NCBI GenBank assembly: GCA_905221605.1
Contig: CAJNDS010000446.1
Span: 1,410,904-1,474,903 of the forward strand
Direction of reading: 5' to 3'
From: Symbiodinium natans
Lineage: Eukaryota > Sar > Dinophyceae > Suessiales > Symbiodiniaceae
DNA length: 64,000 nt
A program made the translations under genes and the position numbers. The notes below the pieces were generated by a model, which was given only the letters and a program-made list of their open reading frames with translations, had not been told where the DNA came from and did no database searches. Shown here in pieces: positions 44,377 to 54,672 of this stretch; within the stretch, counting starts at the first letter, position 1; every line of letters begins with the position of its first letter.

Positions 44377-45169
44377 GTCGGTAACTCTGAGGTTCCCTCT
44401 GTTTAGGGGTTTAGGGTTTAGGGGTTTAGGGTTTAGCCACATAATCGTAGGCATCCGACTGTTGGGGTGTAAGGGCACCTATAAGGGGGATTCTGTAAAG
44501 CCCTGGGTTGTAGAATCCTTGTGTTTCTTTTTTGTTACATTTTTTTTGGGGGGGGGGCTACTGTAAGTCTTACAGGTCCTTAGATCCGAAGCCTTTGTGG
44601 GTTCATTTGGGTTCCTTCTAACGGGCATTAGGGTTGAGGGATTAGTGCATTGTTTTTTCGTCTTCGGGGGTCTTGGGGGTTGAGTATAGGCTTGCCAAAC
44701 ACTCCCTGACCCTGAACCCAAGAGGCCAAGTCCATACTACACAAGCTATGCCTTGGGCATGTGCAGCCACGAAAGTTACAACACTTGTGAATTACGGCTG
44801 GCTTACATGTGAATCTTCCGATGAAGCTCCAAGTTCACCCTTTTACCGATGCTCCCCCTACACACCTTAAAGTCTCTAAACCCCACGCTCTAAATACCAA
44901 GCCCTCAAAGCATTCCCTCTCCTTGGTACAGTCCATAGGGATTATAGTACCCACTATTGTACTCCCTCTTGAAGCCTGTTAGTAAAAGGGGGGGGGAGAA
45001 CATCCCAAGCCCTCCCCTTGTCCTTGTTTTCTCACCCTGCATCCTATACAAACCCTAAACCCGAAACCCCCAAATTTTCCCACCCTGAAGCGTAGAAAAT
45101 CCCGAAACGAACTCAAGCCCTGAACCGCCGAAGCCCTAAACTTAAGACCACCCCTCCTCCCTCCCCACT

Positions 45170-45408
45170 AAACCCTAAACCCTAAACCCTAAACCCTAAA
45201 CCCTAAACCCTAAACCCTAAACCCTAAACCCTAAACCCCCAACCCCCAACCCCAACCCCAAACCCCAAACCCCAAACCCTAAACCCTAAACCCTAAACCC
45301 TAAACCCTAAACCCTAAACCCTAAACCCTAAACCCTAAACCCTAAACCCTAAACCCTAAACCCTAAACCCTAAACCCTAAACCCTAAACCCTAAACCCTA
45401 AACCCTAC
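45170..45408. repeat. Longest CCCTAAA array in the window
   Basis: About 240 bp, with a short central block of CCCCAAA units near 45235-45280. Confidence 0.92.
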
Positions 45409-46384
45409 CTGAAACCTCGTGTGTGCTCTATTTTTGCCGCCGGCTCGGAAGGCGGAAATTGTTGCCTCTGCACTCAAAAGTTGCCTCTGCGGGTTTCGGA
45501 GAATTATCATTGGGAGGCATGGTTTGGAATCAATATGTAGTTCGAATCTATACGTAGTGACAGAGCTATACGGTTTTTTTGAGCATAGGGAGTTACATCC
45601 GATAGAGGGTTATTTTTTCTGTACCAGTCTTTCGGTGATCACACAACACTCAGATGCACTCAGCCTGAGTGGACCATCCCTGTCTCGAGTCTGGATAGGG
45701 TGACATACAGGGTTAGGGCATGGGCGCAGAAGGCACCGAAACAGCCGAGCTCTCGATCGTCTTCATCGTGCTCCCGGAGTAGTTCATGTCCCATGGTGCG
45801 GGTTAACGAATAGTAAGGTTGCTAGCGAAACTGCGCATGTTCCGGAGCTTGGGCAGGCTGCCGGCGGGCGAACCCCAAAATTCGCCGCTGGAGCGGCCAA
45901 ATACGCCTCCCATTTTTCCAAGAAAAACAGACTGACATACATTTACACGAAAGTCCTGTAATTCCCCCCCGCTTTACATGAAAAGCCTGTAATTTACAGG
46001 GGTGTTCTTTCCGCATTCGGTTTACAGGCCTTTCATGTAAAACAGGTCTGGCTTGCATGTGCGCAGTCCCATGAGGTCTCATGCACCCGCAACTGAACGA
46101 TGCATGCAGCAGTGTTATGCATGCCGCTTTGCGAAGCCACGGTCTCTTTCGAAATAGATGGCATTCGGAAGGTGTTCCCGCCACGAGTCAGGGATGTAAC
46201 AGTTTCGAGCCACGACAGTAACGAATGGCATCAACCGTGTCTCCCACAGGAAGACTAAGCTCTCGTTTCTCGAAAGAAAATGCTCAGACACTCCCAAAGT
46301 ACCAGAACAAAAAAATGCCCCCCGTGCGCAAAAGGCTACTTTTATCCTAAAGGCTGAAATTCAGCAGGAGCCCGAGGATCCAGG
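45409..46384. other. Longest array-free stretch of the mosaic
   Basis: Nearly 1 kb contains no telomere-type unit. It has a 94-codon + strand frame (45419-45703) and a 120-codon minus-strand frame (45822-46184), neither of which resembles a known family. A 69-bp inverted repeat lies at 45973-46041. I see nothing else. Confidence 0.4.
45973..46041. repeat. Hairpin-forming inverted repeat
   Basis: TTTACATGAAAAGCCTGTAA and TTTACAGGCCTTTCATGTAA are inverted repeats of about 21 bp with one mismatch around a 28-bp loop. A half copy (TTTACACGAAAGTCCTGTAA) lies just upstream near 45950. Confidence 0.75.
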
Positions 46385-46474
46385 TAAACCCTAAACGCTA
46401 AACCCTAAACCCTAAACCCTAAACCCTAAACCCTAAACCCTAAACCCTAAACCCTAAACCCTCCTCCTCTCCAG

Positions 46475-46562
46475 CTTGGGAGGATGGTCATGGCCCGGAC
46501 CGCATTCCGGGCCTGCGACCCCTGAGGGAGGCTGGGCTCAGGGTTGCGGGGCCTCAGGCAGG
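46475..46562 (+). CDS. Exon-like island with strong acceptor
   Basis: CCCTCCTCCTCTCCAG, a textbook acceptor growing out of a CCCTAAA array, precedes WEDGHGPDRIPGLRPLREAG. GTTTAGGG follows the island. All of it is open in this frame, phase 2 at both ends. Confidence 0.55.
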
Positions 46563-46729
46563 GTTTAGGGTTTAGGGTTTAGGGTTTAGGGTTTAGGGTT
46601 TAGGGTTTAGGGTTTAGGGTTTAGGGTTTAGGGTTCAGGTTTAGGGCTTAGGGTTTAGGGTTGAGGGCTTAGGGCTTAGGGTTGAGGGTTGAGGGTGGAG
46701 GTTTAGGTTCTAGGATCTTGGCTTCCCTC

Positions 46730-46830
46730 AGGGTCCATGTACCTCATTATTGCATACTTGGGGCCCAAAGTCCCTGTATGGGAAGTACTTCATAAGGCGA
46801 AGCATTCAATATTCAAGCACATGGACCCTT
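46730..46830. repeat. Inverted-repeat element, family C
   Basis: AGGGTCCATGTACCT at the start and CACATGGACCCTT at the end enclose a centre related to that of 34618-34717. Confidence 0.7.
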
Positions 46831-46990
46831 AGGGCTTTTAGGGTGTACCCCCTAGACCTCCGAAATCCTCAAAGGAAACCCCTTAACTCCCTAAACCCCT
46901 CTGAAGCCCCTAAACCCCCTAAACCCGAAACCCTAAACCCTAAGCCCTAAGCCCTAAACCCTAAACCCTAAACCCCCCGTTCCGTGAAAG

Positions 46991-47078
46991 GCAAGGTGGC
47001 CGATGCTCGACATCGAGCCGCACAGCGCAAGCTGCCTGCAGTTTGCCGGGGCTTGGGGTCTGGGAGCTCATGTCGAGG
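46991..47078 (+). CDS. Exon-like island, frame undecided
   Basis: CCGTGAAAG lies to the left and GTTTAGGG to the right, with a CCCTAAA array further left. All three frames are open in this GC-rich island. The most protein-like reads WPMLDIEPHSASCLQFAGAW. Confidence 0.4.
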
Positions 47079-47679
47079 GTTTAGGGTTTAGGGTTTAGGG
47101 TTTAGGGTTTAGGGTCTGAGCTGAGGGTACCGCACATCTGTTTAAGTAGGGTTCCTGTGTTGTAGGAGGTTCTTGTATGGGTATCTGGCGCTAGATGAAC
47201 TTCTTCTGGCTGGCTCTTAGGACGTTACCTTTTGGGGTTTCTGTAGAAACTACAATAAGGAGCCTAAAAGTTAAACTTTTGGAGGGGTTCAGAAGTCAGC
47301 CAAAATTATAGTTTTCTGAGCTGCGGGTACCGCGCAAAACTACGATTTAAGAACCCCAAAAGAATGAACAACAATAATCCCCGGTTACCCTTAATAAGGA
47401 AGAATACTTTTTGTTTTTGTGGGGGGTCTTAAGCAATGAGTAGAAAAGTGCTGCTATGCAGAGACAGGAGTGCGGAGCTCAATCCCTACAGTACGTGTAC
47501 CTCTAGTGGATGTTGGGGGCCCTACAGGTACCAGGCTCACGTATATACCAGTAGAGTAGGTAGCCTTTGACCTTTATGGGGTAATGTAATCCCCTTCTAA
47601 TCCCAAAGCTTAACCTTTAGTTCCCCTAGGTTACTGGACAACTAAGTATACGATCTAACCCTAAACCCTAAACCCTTAG

Positions 47680-47776
47680 GGGGGAAGAACATGAGGCAGC
47701 CCTTGCGACCAAAGTGGAGCAGAGGGGCTTCCTGGTGGACGAACTGCAAGACTTCATCCAGAGGCTGGTCTGGTAG
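47680..47776 (+). CDS. Exon-like island, possibly terminal
   Basis: CCCTTAG precedes EEHEAALATKVEQRGFLVDE, and the frame ends in TAG at 47774 unless spliced at the overlapping G|GTAG. The charged helical sequence looks like real protein. CCCTGAACCCTAAA units follow, which fits a gene end. Confidence 0.5.
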
Positions 47777-48088
47777 TTCTCTAACTAAGAGCCCTGAACC
47801 CTAAACCCTGAACCCTAAACCCTGAACCCTAAACCCTAAGCTTGAGGTCCCTATTAGGGTGTGGGTGGGGGTGGAGGTCCGGAGGTTTTGGCATGGTAGA
47901 AATTCGACACAGGGCTTTGCGCAGTAGGTGGGTAGGAGGGGTATGGAGAGGGTTCAGCGTCACTCAGTGTATTGCTTGTAAGGTCTAGGCTTTATAGGGT
48001 TTGGGCTTGCAAACAAGGCTCCTGGGCCAGAGTTTTTTGGGGTTCAACGGGGCTCGTAGCCAACAACTTGTATCTAAGAATGGCTTAG

Positions 48089-48139
48089 CCCAAACGGCAG
48101 GTCTGGCACGGGCAGCGAAAGCTGTGCCACAACCACATA
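48089..48139 (+). CDS. Short exon-like island
   Basis: ATGGCTTAG lies to the left and GTTAGTAG to the right. Two frames are open (QTAGLARAAKAVPQPH or PKRQVWHGQRKLCHNH). Confidence 0.3.
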
Positions 48140-48340
48140 GTTAGTAGACCCCAGACTTACCCCAGACCCTCAATTCCGAACCCTTCACTGCTCAACAAGT
48201 GTACCTGAGGCACGCTATATCTCCCCATATATACCCGGATTATGTAGGGTACCCGAGGGTTTATAGGGTTTGAGGGCTGCAAACCCTGAACCCAGAACCC
48301 TCGAGCAATAGAGGGTTCGACACCAGTTTGGGGTTTAGGG

Positions 48341-48583
48341 TTTCAGGGTTTCAGGGTTTAAGGGTTTAAGGGTGTAAGGGTTTAAGGGCTTAAGGGTTTC
48401 AGGGTTTCAGGGTTTAAGGGTTTAAGGGTGTAAGGGTTTAAGGGCTTAAGGGTTTAAGGGTTTAAGGGTTTAAGGGTTTAAGGTTAAGGGTTGAAGGGTT
48501 TAAGGGTTTAAGGGTTTAAGGGTTTAAGGGTTTAAGGGTTTAAGGGTTTAAGGGCTTAAGGGTTTAAGGGTTTAAGGCTTTAG
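48341..48583. repeat. TTTAAGGG octamer satellite with a 56-bp higher-order unit
   Basis: Octamers TTTAAGGG, TTTCAGGG, TGTAAGGG and CTTAAGGG are arranged so that a run of seven octamers (48341-48396) is repeated exactly once more (48397-48452), followed by simpler TTTAAGGG units. Confidence 0.88.
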
Positions 48584-48986
48584 GGTCCAAGGGTTCGGAG
48601 TTTAGGATGCAGGGTGAGGGATCCTTTTTACTTTTTGGGTCATGGGCTTTCTTGTATATAAACAAAAAGGATCCTTTTTTTCTTTCTAGGGGAACAGGGA
48701 TTAAGTTTAGGATTCAGGGTTTAGGTGTTTGGGGTTTGGGGCGTGCACAGGGTTTATGGCGACGTCGCTATACCAGCCTCTCCAAGGCAACTAAGGCGGG
48801 GAGAAGTCCAGACTCTGCAAATCCTACCTCTGAAGCCTAAACCCTCAACCCTAAACCCCAAACCCTAGCCCTAAACGCTAAACCCCAAACTAACCCCCAA
48901 GCAGTTCCAAAACACACCTCAACAAAGAACAAAACCTCAGCATCCGCCAACTTGCCCTAAGTATTTTCTTCCTGCTTGCCAATCAG

Positions 48987-49033
48987 GTCCTGCACATGTG
49001 CCTGCGACGCGCTCAGAGGCTGGCGATGGAGGG
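48987..49033 (+). CDS. Exon-like island
   Basis: TTTTCTTCCTGCTTGCCAATCAG, trimmed here to its core pyrimidine tract plus CAG, precedes VLHMCLRRAQRLAME. GTTTCGGG follows. The acceptor is among the best in the mosaic. Confidence 0.5.
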
Positions 49034-49194
49034 GTTTCGGGTTTAGTTTAGGGTTTAGGGCTAAACCCTAAAGCCTAAACCCGAAACCCCATAGGAGAGT
49101 CGAGGCAGGGAGGCGTGCATAGTCCAGCTCCTAAACCCTAAACCCTAAACCCTAAACGCTAAACCCTCTATATGAACCCTAAGAGACTAGACAG

Positions 49195-49273
49195 ATCATT
49201 GCTAGCCACCTGGCGCTTCACCGTTAGGCGGACGATCTTTCCCGAGCTTGAGACAACATGCTCTGCATGCCCT
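49195..49273 (+). CDS. Exon-like island
   Basis: AGACTAGACAG lies to the left and GTATACAAG to the right. The open frame of 26 codons contains SLLATWRFTVRRTIFPELET and a CSAC pair. Confidence 0.4.
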
Positions 49274-49334
49274 GTATACAAGTAGTGTTTAGGGTTTCGG
49301 GTTAAGGTCTAGGGTTTGGGGTTTAGGGTTTAGG

Positions 49335-49441
49335 GGCCCCCTATCCTTAAATGAGGTCATAAAGGCCCTAACTGGGTTATAAGTCTTACTATACGGGCTA
49401 TATTTCCTTCAACTAAAGTTAGCATAGTACGGAGGGCCCCT
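49335..49441. repeat. Inverted-repeat element, family B, reverse orientation
   Basis: GGGGCCCCCTATCC on the left and GTACGGAGGGCCCCTA on the right, with the family-typical GGGTTATAAGTCTTACTATA inside. Confidence 0.6.
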
Positions 49442-49536
49442 AAACCCCAAACCCTAAACCCCAAGCCCTAACCCCTAAACCCTAAACCCTATAAATCCTA
49501 AAGTATAAGTACAGTAAGGGGGGGCCCTACTTGTAG

Positions 49537-49594
49537 GGCTTGTTGAGCTTCTGGGTGGAGGCTTCTCCCGCACCTGCCGGACACCGTGGCGGGG
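49537..49594 (+). CDS. Exon-like island next to a family B end
   Basis: A family B right end, GGGGGGCCCTACTTGTAG, lies immediately to the left, so its terminal TAG would be the acceptor. GTTTAGGG follows. Two frames are open. Confidence 0.35.
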
Positions 49595-49690
49595 GTTTAG
49601 GGTTTAGGGTTTAGGGTTTAGCGTTTAGGGTTTAGGGTTTAGGGTTTAGGAGGGTTTAGGAGGGTTCAGGGTTTAGGGTTTAGGGTTTAG

Positions 49691-49799
49691 GACTTGGGGT
49701 AACTTGTTCATCCGACGTGGCCACTCGCACTTACTGAAGTGCCTGAACCCAGGAGATGCTGCGGTACGGGCTTTTCACATCGCTTGGCCTAACTTGTGA
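49691..49799 (+). CDS. Exon-like island, possibly terminal
   Basis: After a TTTAGGG array, the frame GNLFIRRGHSHLLKCLNPGD continues to a TGA at 49797. A GT at GCG|GTACGG offers an earlier exit. No family is recognised. Confidence 0.45.
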
Positions 49800-50204
49800 A
49801 TGCTGCAGTGCGAAACCCGCGAACCCTATAAGTCTAAGCCCTACAAGCCCTAAACCCTAAACCCTAAACCTTAAACCCTAAACCCTACAAGCCCTGAACC
49901 CTACAAAAGGCCTAAGCCTAGGGTATTTCACCCTGAAGCCTGAACCCGAAGCCCTAAGCCCTAAACCCTAAACCCTCCCTCCGAATAAGCCTGAACTCTA
50001 AGTTTGGGGTTTCGGGTTTAGGGTTTAGGGTTTAGGGGTTGAGGAGAACTCTGTTCCTGGTAGGCTTGTTTAGTTTAGGGCGGCGCCCCTCAAGTCTTTG
50101 AACCCTACCCTGGGGTGGAGGTGCTGGGGTTTCGGGGGCTAGGGTTCAGGGTTTTGGGTTTAGGGTTTAGGGTTTAGGATCCAATTAGGGTTTAGGGTTT
50201 AGGG

Positions 50205-50352
50205 TTTAGGGCTAGGGTTTAGGGTTTAGGGTTTAGGGTTTAGGGTTTAGGGTTTAGGTTAGGGTTTAGGGTTTAGGGTTTAGGGTTTAGGGTTTAGGGT
50301 TTAGGGTTTAGGGTTTAGGGTTTAGGGTTTAGGGTTTAGGGTTTAGGGTTTA
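50205..50352. repeat. Long TTTAGGG array
   Basis: About 21 units with one shortened unit (TTAGGTTAGGG) form the longest G-orientation array in the window. Confidence 0.92.
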
Positions 50353-50475
50353 GGGGCTCTGACCCCGAGGCGTCCTGAAGCCCTGACACCTCCCCAAGGC
50401 CTAAACCCTAAACCCTAAACCCTAAACCCTACACCCTAAACCCTAAACCCTAAACCCTAAACTCCCCAAAGCCAG

Positions 50476-50540
50476 GTCTTAAGTTGGCTGCGCCAGAGGC
50501 CGTCATGTCAGAGGAGGACCTCGAGGTGGCTCTGCCATAG
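50476..50540 (+). CDS. Exon-like island, possibly terminal
   Basis: CCCAAAGCCAG lies to the left. The frame LKLAAPEAVMSEEDLEVALP ends in TAG at 50538, just before a GTTTATGG array. Confidence 0.4.
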
Positions 50541-50820
50541 CTGCTAGGGTTTATGGGTTTATGGAGTTTAGGGTTTAGGGTTCAGGGTTTAGGGTTTAGG
50601 GCTAGGGTTTCGGGTTTGGAGTGTAGGGTTTGGGGTTGAAGGTCTAGGGTTTGGGGAGCTAAGCATAGGCCTTCTTTTTAACCCCTCAAAGAGATAGGGA
50701 TTCAGGGACCCTCTTTCCCGACTTCCCCTACTAAGAGCCAGTAGCTCGGAGTCGAACTAAGACCACGGGCGGGAGGGTTTTCTGTAGGGCTTGGGCTTTG
50801 GGTTTAGCCTTTTTCTTTTT

Positions 50821-50851
<31 letters not shown>

Positions 50852-52235
50852 TTATAAAGAAATAGCAAAACAGAGAACGTGCTAGATACTGTTCAGTTCC
50901 TTTCGGGGTCTACTGGGCAACCGAGACTATGTGGCAGCACTCGATCAGAATACCCAGTCCCACAAATAGCCCTCTCATTCGCCCAAAGAACCCAGAGGAA
51001 ACAACATAAGAACCATAAATCGCTTCCCAAGAAGGAGCTGTAGATCAACGCCCTTACGAGTCTGAGCTTTGTTGAGAATGCGAAGGTCGCAAGGCAGACC
51101 TTCGACATCAGGACCTTCGAGAATGATACAGACACTCGGCTGATGGGAACGCCCCCAAGTCTAGTCTATTCCCCAATAAACCTGTCTATACGCAAGAAGC
51201 TTACACACAACTATACATATAAATCTATATACATATATATATATATATAAACATAAACATAAATAAATAAATAAATATATATATATATATATGGGGGTTT
51301 TGAGGTTTAGGGGGTCAGGCTTCAGGGTTTAGTGCTGACGGCTTAGAGCGTGTTAGGATTTTTGGGGCAGTCTATGGCCTAAGGTTTCCGGGTTCATGGT
51401 TCCGGGTAAACCCCCCGGACCCTTGTAAGGCTTAAGCCACACATCGCCCTTACAAAAACCAGCTTTCCAAAAACGGGTACATGCAAGGGCCGCCCTACAA
51501 CCCTAAACCCTAAACCCTAAACCCTGAGTTCAGGGAGTTCAAGCTCGTGGGTGTTCCTACTACCCCCCTCTATACTACCCCCCCCCCCCCCCCCCCCGCC
51601 CCCGGGCCCCTCCCATAATTACAGGCCAGTTAGGGAGAATTGAGCGTAGTTAAGGTGATATAGAGGGAAGCCCCTCGTCCCCCCCCAGAATCATGGGCTG
51701 TCTAGGGAGAATTCAGCGGAATTCGGAATTTTTCCCAGAATTATATAGGTTACTTATGGAGAATCATATAATGTGGTATCCTGATTAGTGTGGGGGGGGC
51801 CCCCCCCCACCCAAACTAAATCCACCCCCGCAATAGTGTCACCAAAAAAAAGGGACCCCCCCAAACTAATTTTCGGCCCCGGGCCCCCCCCACCGGCTCC
51901 TCTTCATTTCCTCTTCGCTCCTCTTCCCTCTCCTCTTCCTCTCCCTCTCCTCTTAGGTAATTAAGCTCAGGTAAGCTCAGATGAGCTCAGCTCATCTTGT
52001 TCTCTTTTTTCTCTCTTCCGAAACCCATGCCCGAAAAACTTTACTTTATTGTGGGGGGGGCAATCGAATTTTTGTCTCCTGAATAATTTTTGGAAAACTT
52101 TTCATTATTGGAGGGGTCCAGACTAATCAGGATATGACATTAGGCTATTTATGGAGAATTATATAGGTTATTTATGGAGCAATAAAGCCTAATTAAGGTT
52201 TTTTTAAAGGGAGGCAGGGTTCCTTCTCTGCGCAG
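50541..52235. other. Stretch without a supported gene
   Basis: It holds TTTAGGG pieces to 50660, a T-run joined to a G-run at about 50811-50850, a TA-rich microsatellite at 51215-51295, a C-run at about 51575-51597, and a pyrimidine tract at 51895-51955 ending CTCTTAGG. The 80-codon minus-strand frame at 50893-51135 resembles nothing I know. Confidence 0.4.
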
Positions 52236-52290
52236 ACGTCCGTGGTGTTCTGAGGCGCAGGACCACCTGCAAGTGCAGGCGGGAGAGCCC
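52236..52290 (+). CDS. Short exon-like island
   Basis: The acceptor TCCTTCTCTGCGCAG precedes an island open in two frames (RPWCSEAQDHLQVQAGEP, ending TAA, is the more natural). A CCCTAAA array of about 200 bp follows. Confidence 0.35.
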
Positions 52291-52294
52291 TAAA

Positions 52295-52500
52295 CGCTAA
52301 GCCCTAAACCCTAAACCCTAAACCCTAAACCCTAAACCCTAAACCCTAAACCCTAAACCCTAAACCCTAAACCCTAAACCCTAAACCCTAAACCCTAAAC
52401 CCTAAACCCAAACCCTAAAAAACTAAAACCCTAAACCCTAAACCCTAAGCCCTAAACCCCAAACCCCAAACCCTAAACCCTCAACCCAGAAAAGGGTTAA
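52295..52500. repeat. CCCTAAA array
   Basis: About 28 units, becoming irregular (AAAAAACTAAAA, CCCCAAA) towards the right end. Confidence 0.9.
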
Positions 52501-52832
52501 CATGCTCTTCTTCCCATTGGTTCAAATCTATAAGCCTGCAACAATCGACCCTTCCGAGCCGAAGTAAGCCGGGGGAGCTTAGTGTACATTTAGGGTTTAG
52601 GGTTTAGGGTTTAGGGTTTTCAGGTTTCAGGGTTATTGTTAGTAGCGTTGATATATTGGGGGGTTAGGGTTTAGGGTTTAGGGCTTATAAGCTTAGGGCT
52701 TAGGGTTTAGGGCTTATAAGGTTTACTGCTATGATTACTGGTCTATTGCAGGTGTAGGGTTTAGGGTGTAGGATCCTTTAATATAGGGTAAGGGCTAATG
52801 TGCAAAGGCTGGCTGCGGCCTTTCGTCTTCAG

Positions 52833-53001
52833 GTGGCGACAAGCACACCAAAATCGGCCGCCTGCAGTGCCTAGAGTGATTTCCCTACAGATCCAAAAGT
52901 CTAGCGATGCTTCCGACGAAGTGCGGGGTGTTCGCGACCGCCTGGACTGGTGGCGCGAGTTTGGCTTGAAAGCCAGTGATGTGGATGAGCTCACCGCCTG
53001 A
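52833..53001 (+). CDS. Terminal exon of an unidentified gene
   Basis: GGCCTTTCGTCTTCAG, a good acceptor, precedes 55 codons that end in TGA at 52999. Part of it reads SSDASDEVRGVRDRLDWWRE, then DVDELTA at the end. It is the longest single island, with even charge and no array sequence inside. About 100 bases of unique sequence follow as a possible 3' UTR. No family is recognised. Confidence 0.55.
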
Positions 53002-53189
53002 AGTGTGCCATCGACTTTACCGAAACTACCTTTAGGCTTGTTTGTGTTCTCTTGATCGGTTTGGCCTAGGGTTCCGGGGTTCGAGGATGTAGGGTTCCTC
53101 TACCCAAAACCCCACCGTAAACCTAAACCCATTACAGGCTGAGCCACAGAAGAGTACATAAACCCTGGACCCTATAAGCCTTAACCAAG

Positions 53190-53312
53190 AAATCCATCGA
53201 CCGGTATGGCGAGCAGAGTGGGTCGCATGACAAGGGCCATTTACAAGGGTATCAAGTGGATGAGATCCACTTCAAGCATTTCAAGTCCATAACGGGCTCA
53301 TCATGTAGCACG
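53190..53312 (+). CDS. Exon-like island of 41 codons
   Basis: CTTAACCAAG lies to the left and GTAGGGC to the right at 53313. The frame is exactly 41 codons, phase 0 at both ends, and reads GHLQGYQVDEIHFKHFKSIT in its middle. An ATG-started alternative (MASRVGRMTRAIYKGIKW) stops inside. Confidence 0.5.
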
Positions 53313-53735
53313 GTAGGGCTTCGGGTTTTAGGGTTTCAGGTTTAGGGTTTATGGTTTAGGGTTTAGGGCTTAGGATATGCAAGAGGCTACGGGTGCACTT
53401 CATGGGCGCTGCATGGATATGTTCCCCTCGAACAATGGTATCTATCTACCTTGTGAACCACCGTTTCAGGTTGGTTGTAAGGGCTTCATGTTTTTTTTTT
53501 TTTTTTCCGGGTGGGGCCCCCCAAACTATACTGAGTGACAGGACATTTATGCTTGGCTTAGTTAAGGCCCGTATAAAAGGACCGCTTATTTTAGTTGAGG
53601 GGCAACCCTACAAAGCCCTGCACCCTAAACCCTAAACCCTAAACCCTAAACCCTAAACCCTAAACCCTAAACCCTAAACCCTAAACCCTAAACCCTGCGG
53701 CCCTATTGTAACATTCCTTCCTACATCCGTGCAAG

Positions 53736-53822
53736 GCGGGCTTACGGTGCATGAAGCCTCGCTGCGCGCACTGCGCCGGACACTGCAACTGCTCATGGAA
53801 GGCGCAAAGCTGTGGCTTGCTT
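53736..53822 (+). CDS. Exon-like island
   Basis: CTACATCCGTGCAAG lies to the left and GTAGGGTTTAGGG to the right. One frame gives an amphipathic helix (EASLRALRRTLQLLMEGAKL), another a Cys-rich segment (KPRCAHCAGHCNCSW). The frame is undecided. Confidence 0.45.
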
Positions 53823-53961
53823 GTAGGGTTTAGGGTTTAGGGTTTAGGGTTTAGGGTTTAGGGCTTAGGGCTTAGGGCTTAGGGCTTAGGGCTTAGGGCT
53901 CAGCGCTTAGCGCCGAGCGCTTAGGGTTTAGGGTTTAGGGTGGGTCCTGGTTTTTTTTGGT

Positions 53962-53983
53962 AAAGGTGTGGCGCCACACCTTT
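53962..53983. other. Perfect 22-bp palindrome
   Basis: AAAGGTGTGGC followed by its exact complement GCCACACCTTT. The arm AAAGGTGTGGCGG recurs at about 53990 and 54071. Confidence 0.85.
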
Positions 53984-53999
53984 TTTTAAAAGGTGTGGC

Positions 54000-54245
54000 G
54001 GACCCCTGGTCCCTTGGTCCCCTGGTCCCTTGGTCTCCTGGTCCCATCCCCCCGGCCCTTTTATTGTTTTAAAGGTGTGGCGGGCTTTTTTTTTCAGGTG
54101 TGGCAGACCCCCTGGTCCCTTGGTCCCCTGGTCCCCTGGTCCCTTTGATCCCTTGGTCCCCTGGTCCCCTGGTCCCTTGGTCCCCTGGTCTCTCGGTCCC
54201 CTGGTCCCCTGGTCCCCTGGTCCCCTGGTCCCCTGGTCCCTTCGT
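54000..54245. repeat. GGTCCCCT/GGTCCCTT minisatellite
   Basis: 8-base units GGTCCCCT and GGTCCCTT alternate for about 240 bp, interrupted once at 54045-54105. The long ORFs here on both strands (Pro/Trp/Ser or Gly/Asp/Gln repeats) are by-products. Confidence 0.88.
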
Positions 54246-54246
54246 G

Positions 54247-54572
54247 GCCCCCCCGCTTTTTTTAAGCCGGGCAAGCTTGCTTCAAAGCAGATGAAAGTTT
54301 TTGAAACCCATCATGCAAGCATTGAGTTTGCAAATGGGGGGGCTGCGCCCCCCGCCCAACCCCCCGCTTGTTTAAGCCGTGCAAGCTTGCTTCAAAGCAC
54401 ATGAATCTTTTTGAAACCCATCATGCAAGCATTGAGTTTGCAAATGGGGGGGCCTGCGCCCCCCCCAACCCCCCCGCTTTTTTAAGCCGTGCGAGCTTGC
54501 TTCAACGCATATGAACCTTTTTGAAACCCATCATGCAAGCATTGAGTTTGCAAATGGGGGGGGGGGGGGGGG
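54247..54572. repeat. Three tandem copies of a 110-bp unit ending at the gap
   Basis: Each copy contains TTTAAGCCG, GCAAGCTTGCTTCAA and GAAACCCATCATGCAAGCA, followed by a G-run. Copies start at about 54247, 54361 and 54472. The third ends in a run of about 16 G that leads into unknown bases, so the true copy number is not known. Confidence 0.85.
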
Positions 54573-54672
54573 NNNNNNNNNNNNNNNNNNNNNNNNNNNN
54601 NNNNNNNNNNNNNNNNNNNNNNNNNNNNNNNNNNNNNNNNNNNNNNNNNNNNNNNNNNNNNNNNNNNNNNNN
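54573..54672. other. Assembly gap, 100 N
   Basis: Exactly 100 unknown bases follow a G-run and tandem repeats, a typical place for an assembly to fail. Order and distance across it are uncertain. Confidence 0.98.

Noticed and set aside
50705-50775. B-box-like AGTTCGACTCC on the minus strand
   Set aside because: The A-box-like sequence lies on the wrong side and no cloverleaf forms.
54030-54404. ORFs of Pro/Trp/Ser and Gly/Asp/Gln repeats
   Set aside because: By-products of the GGTCCCCT minisatellite.
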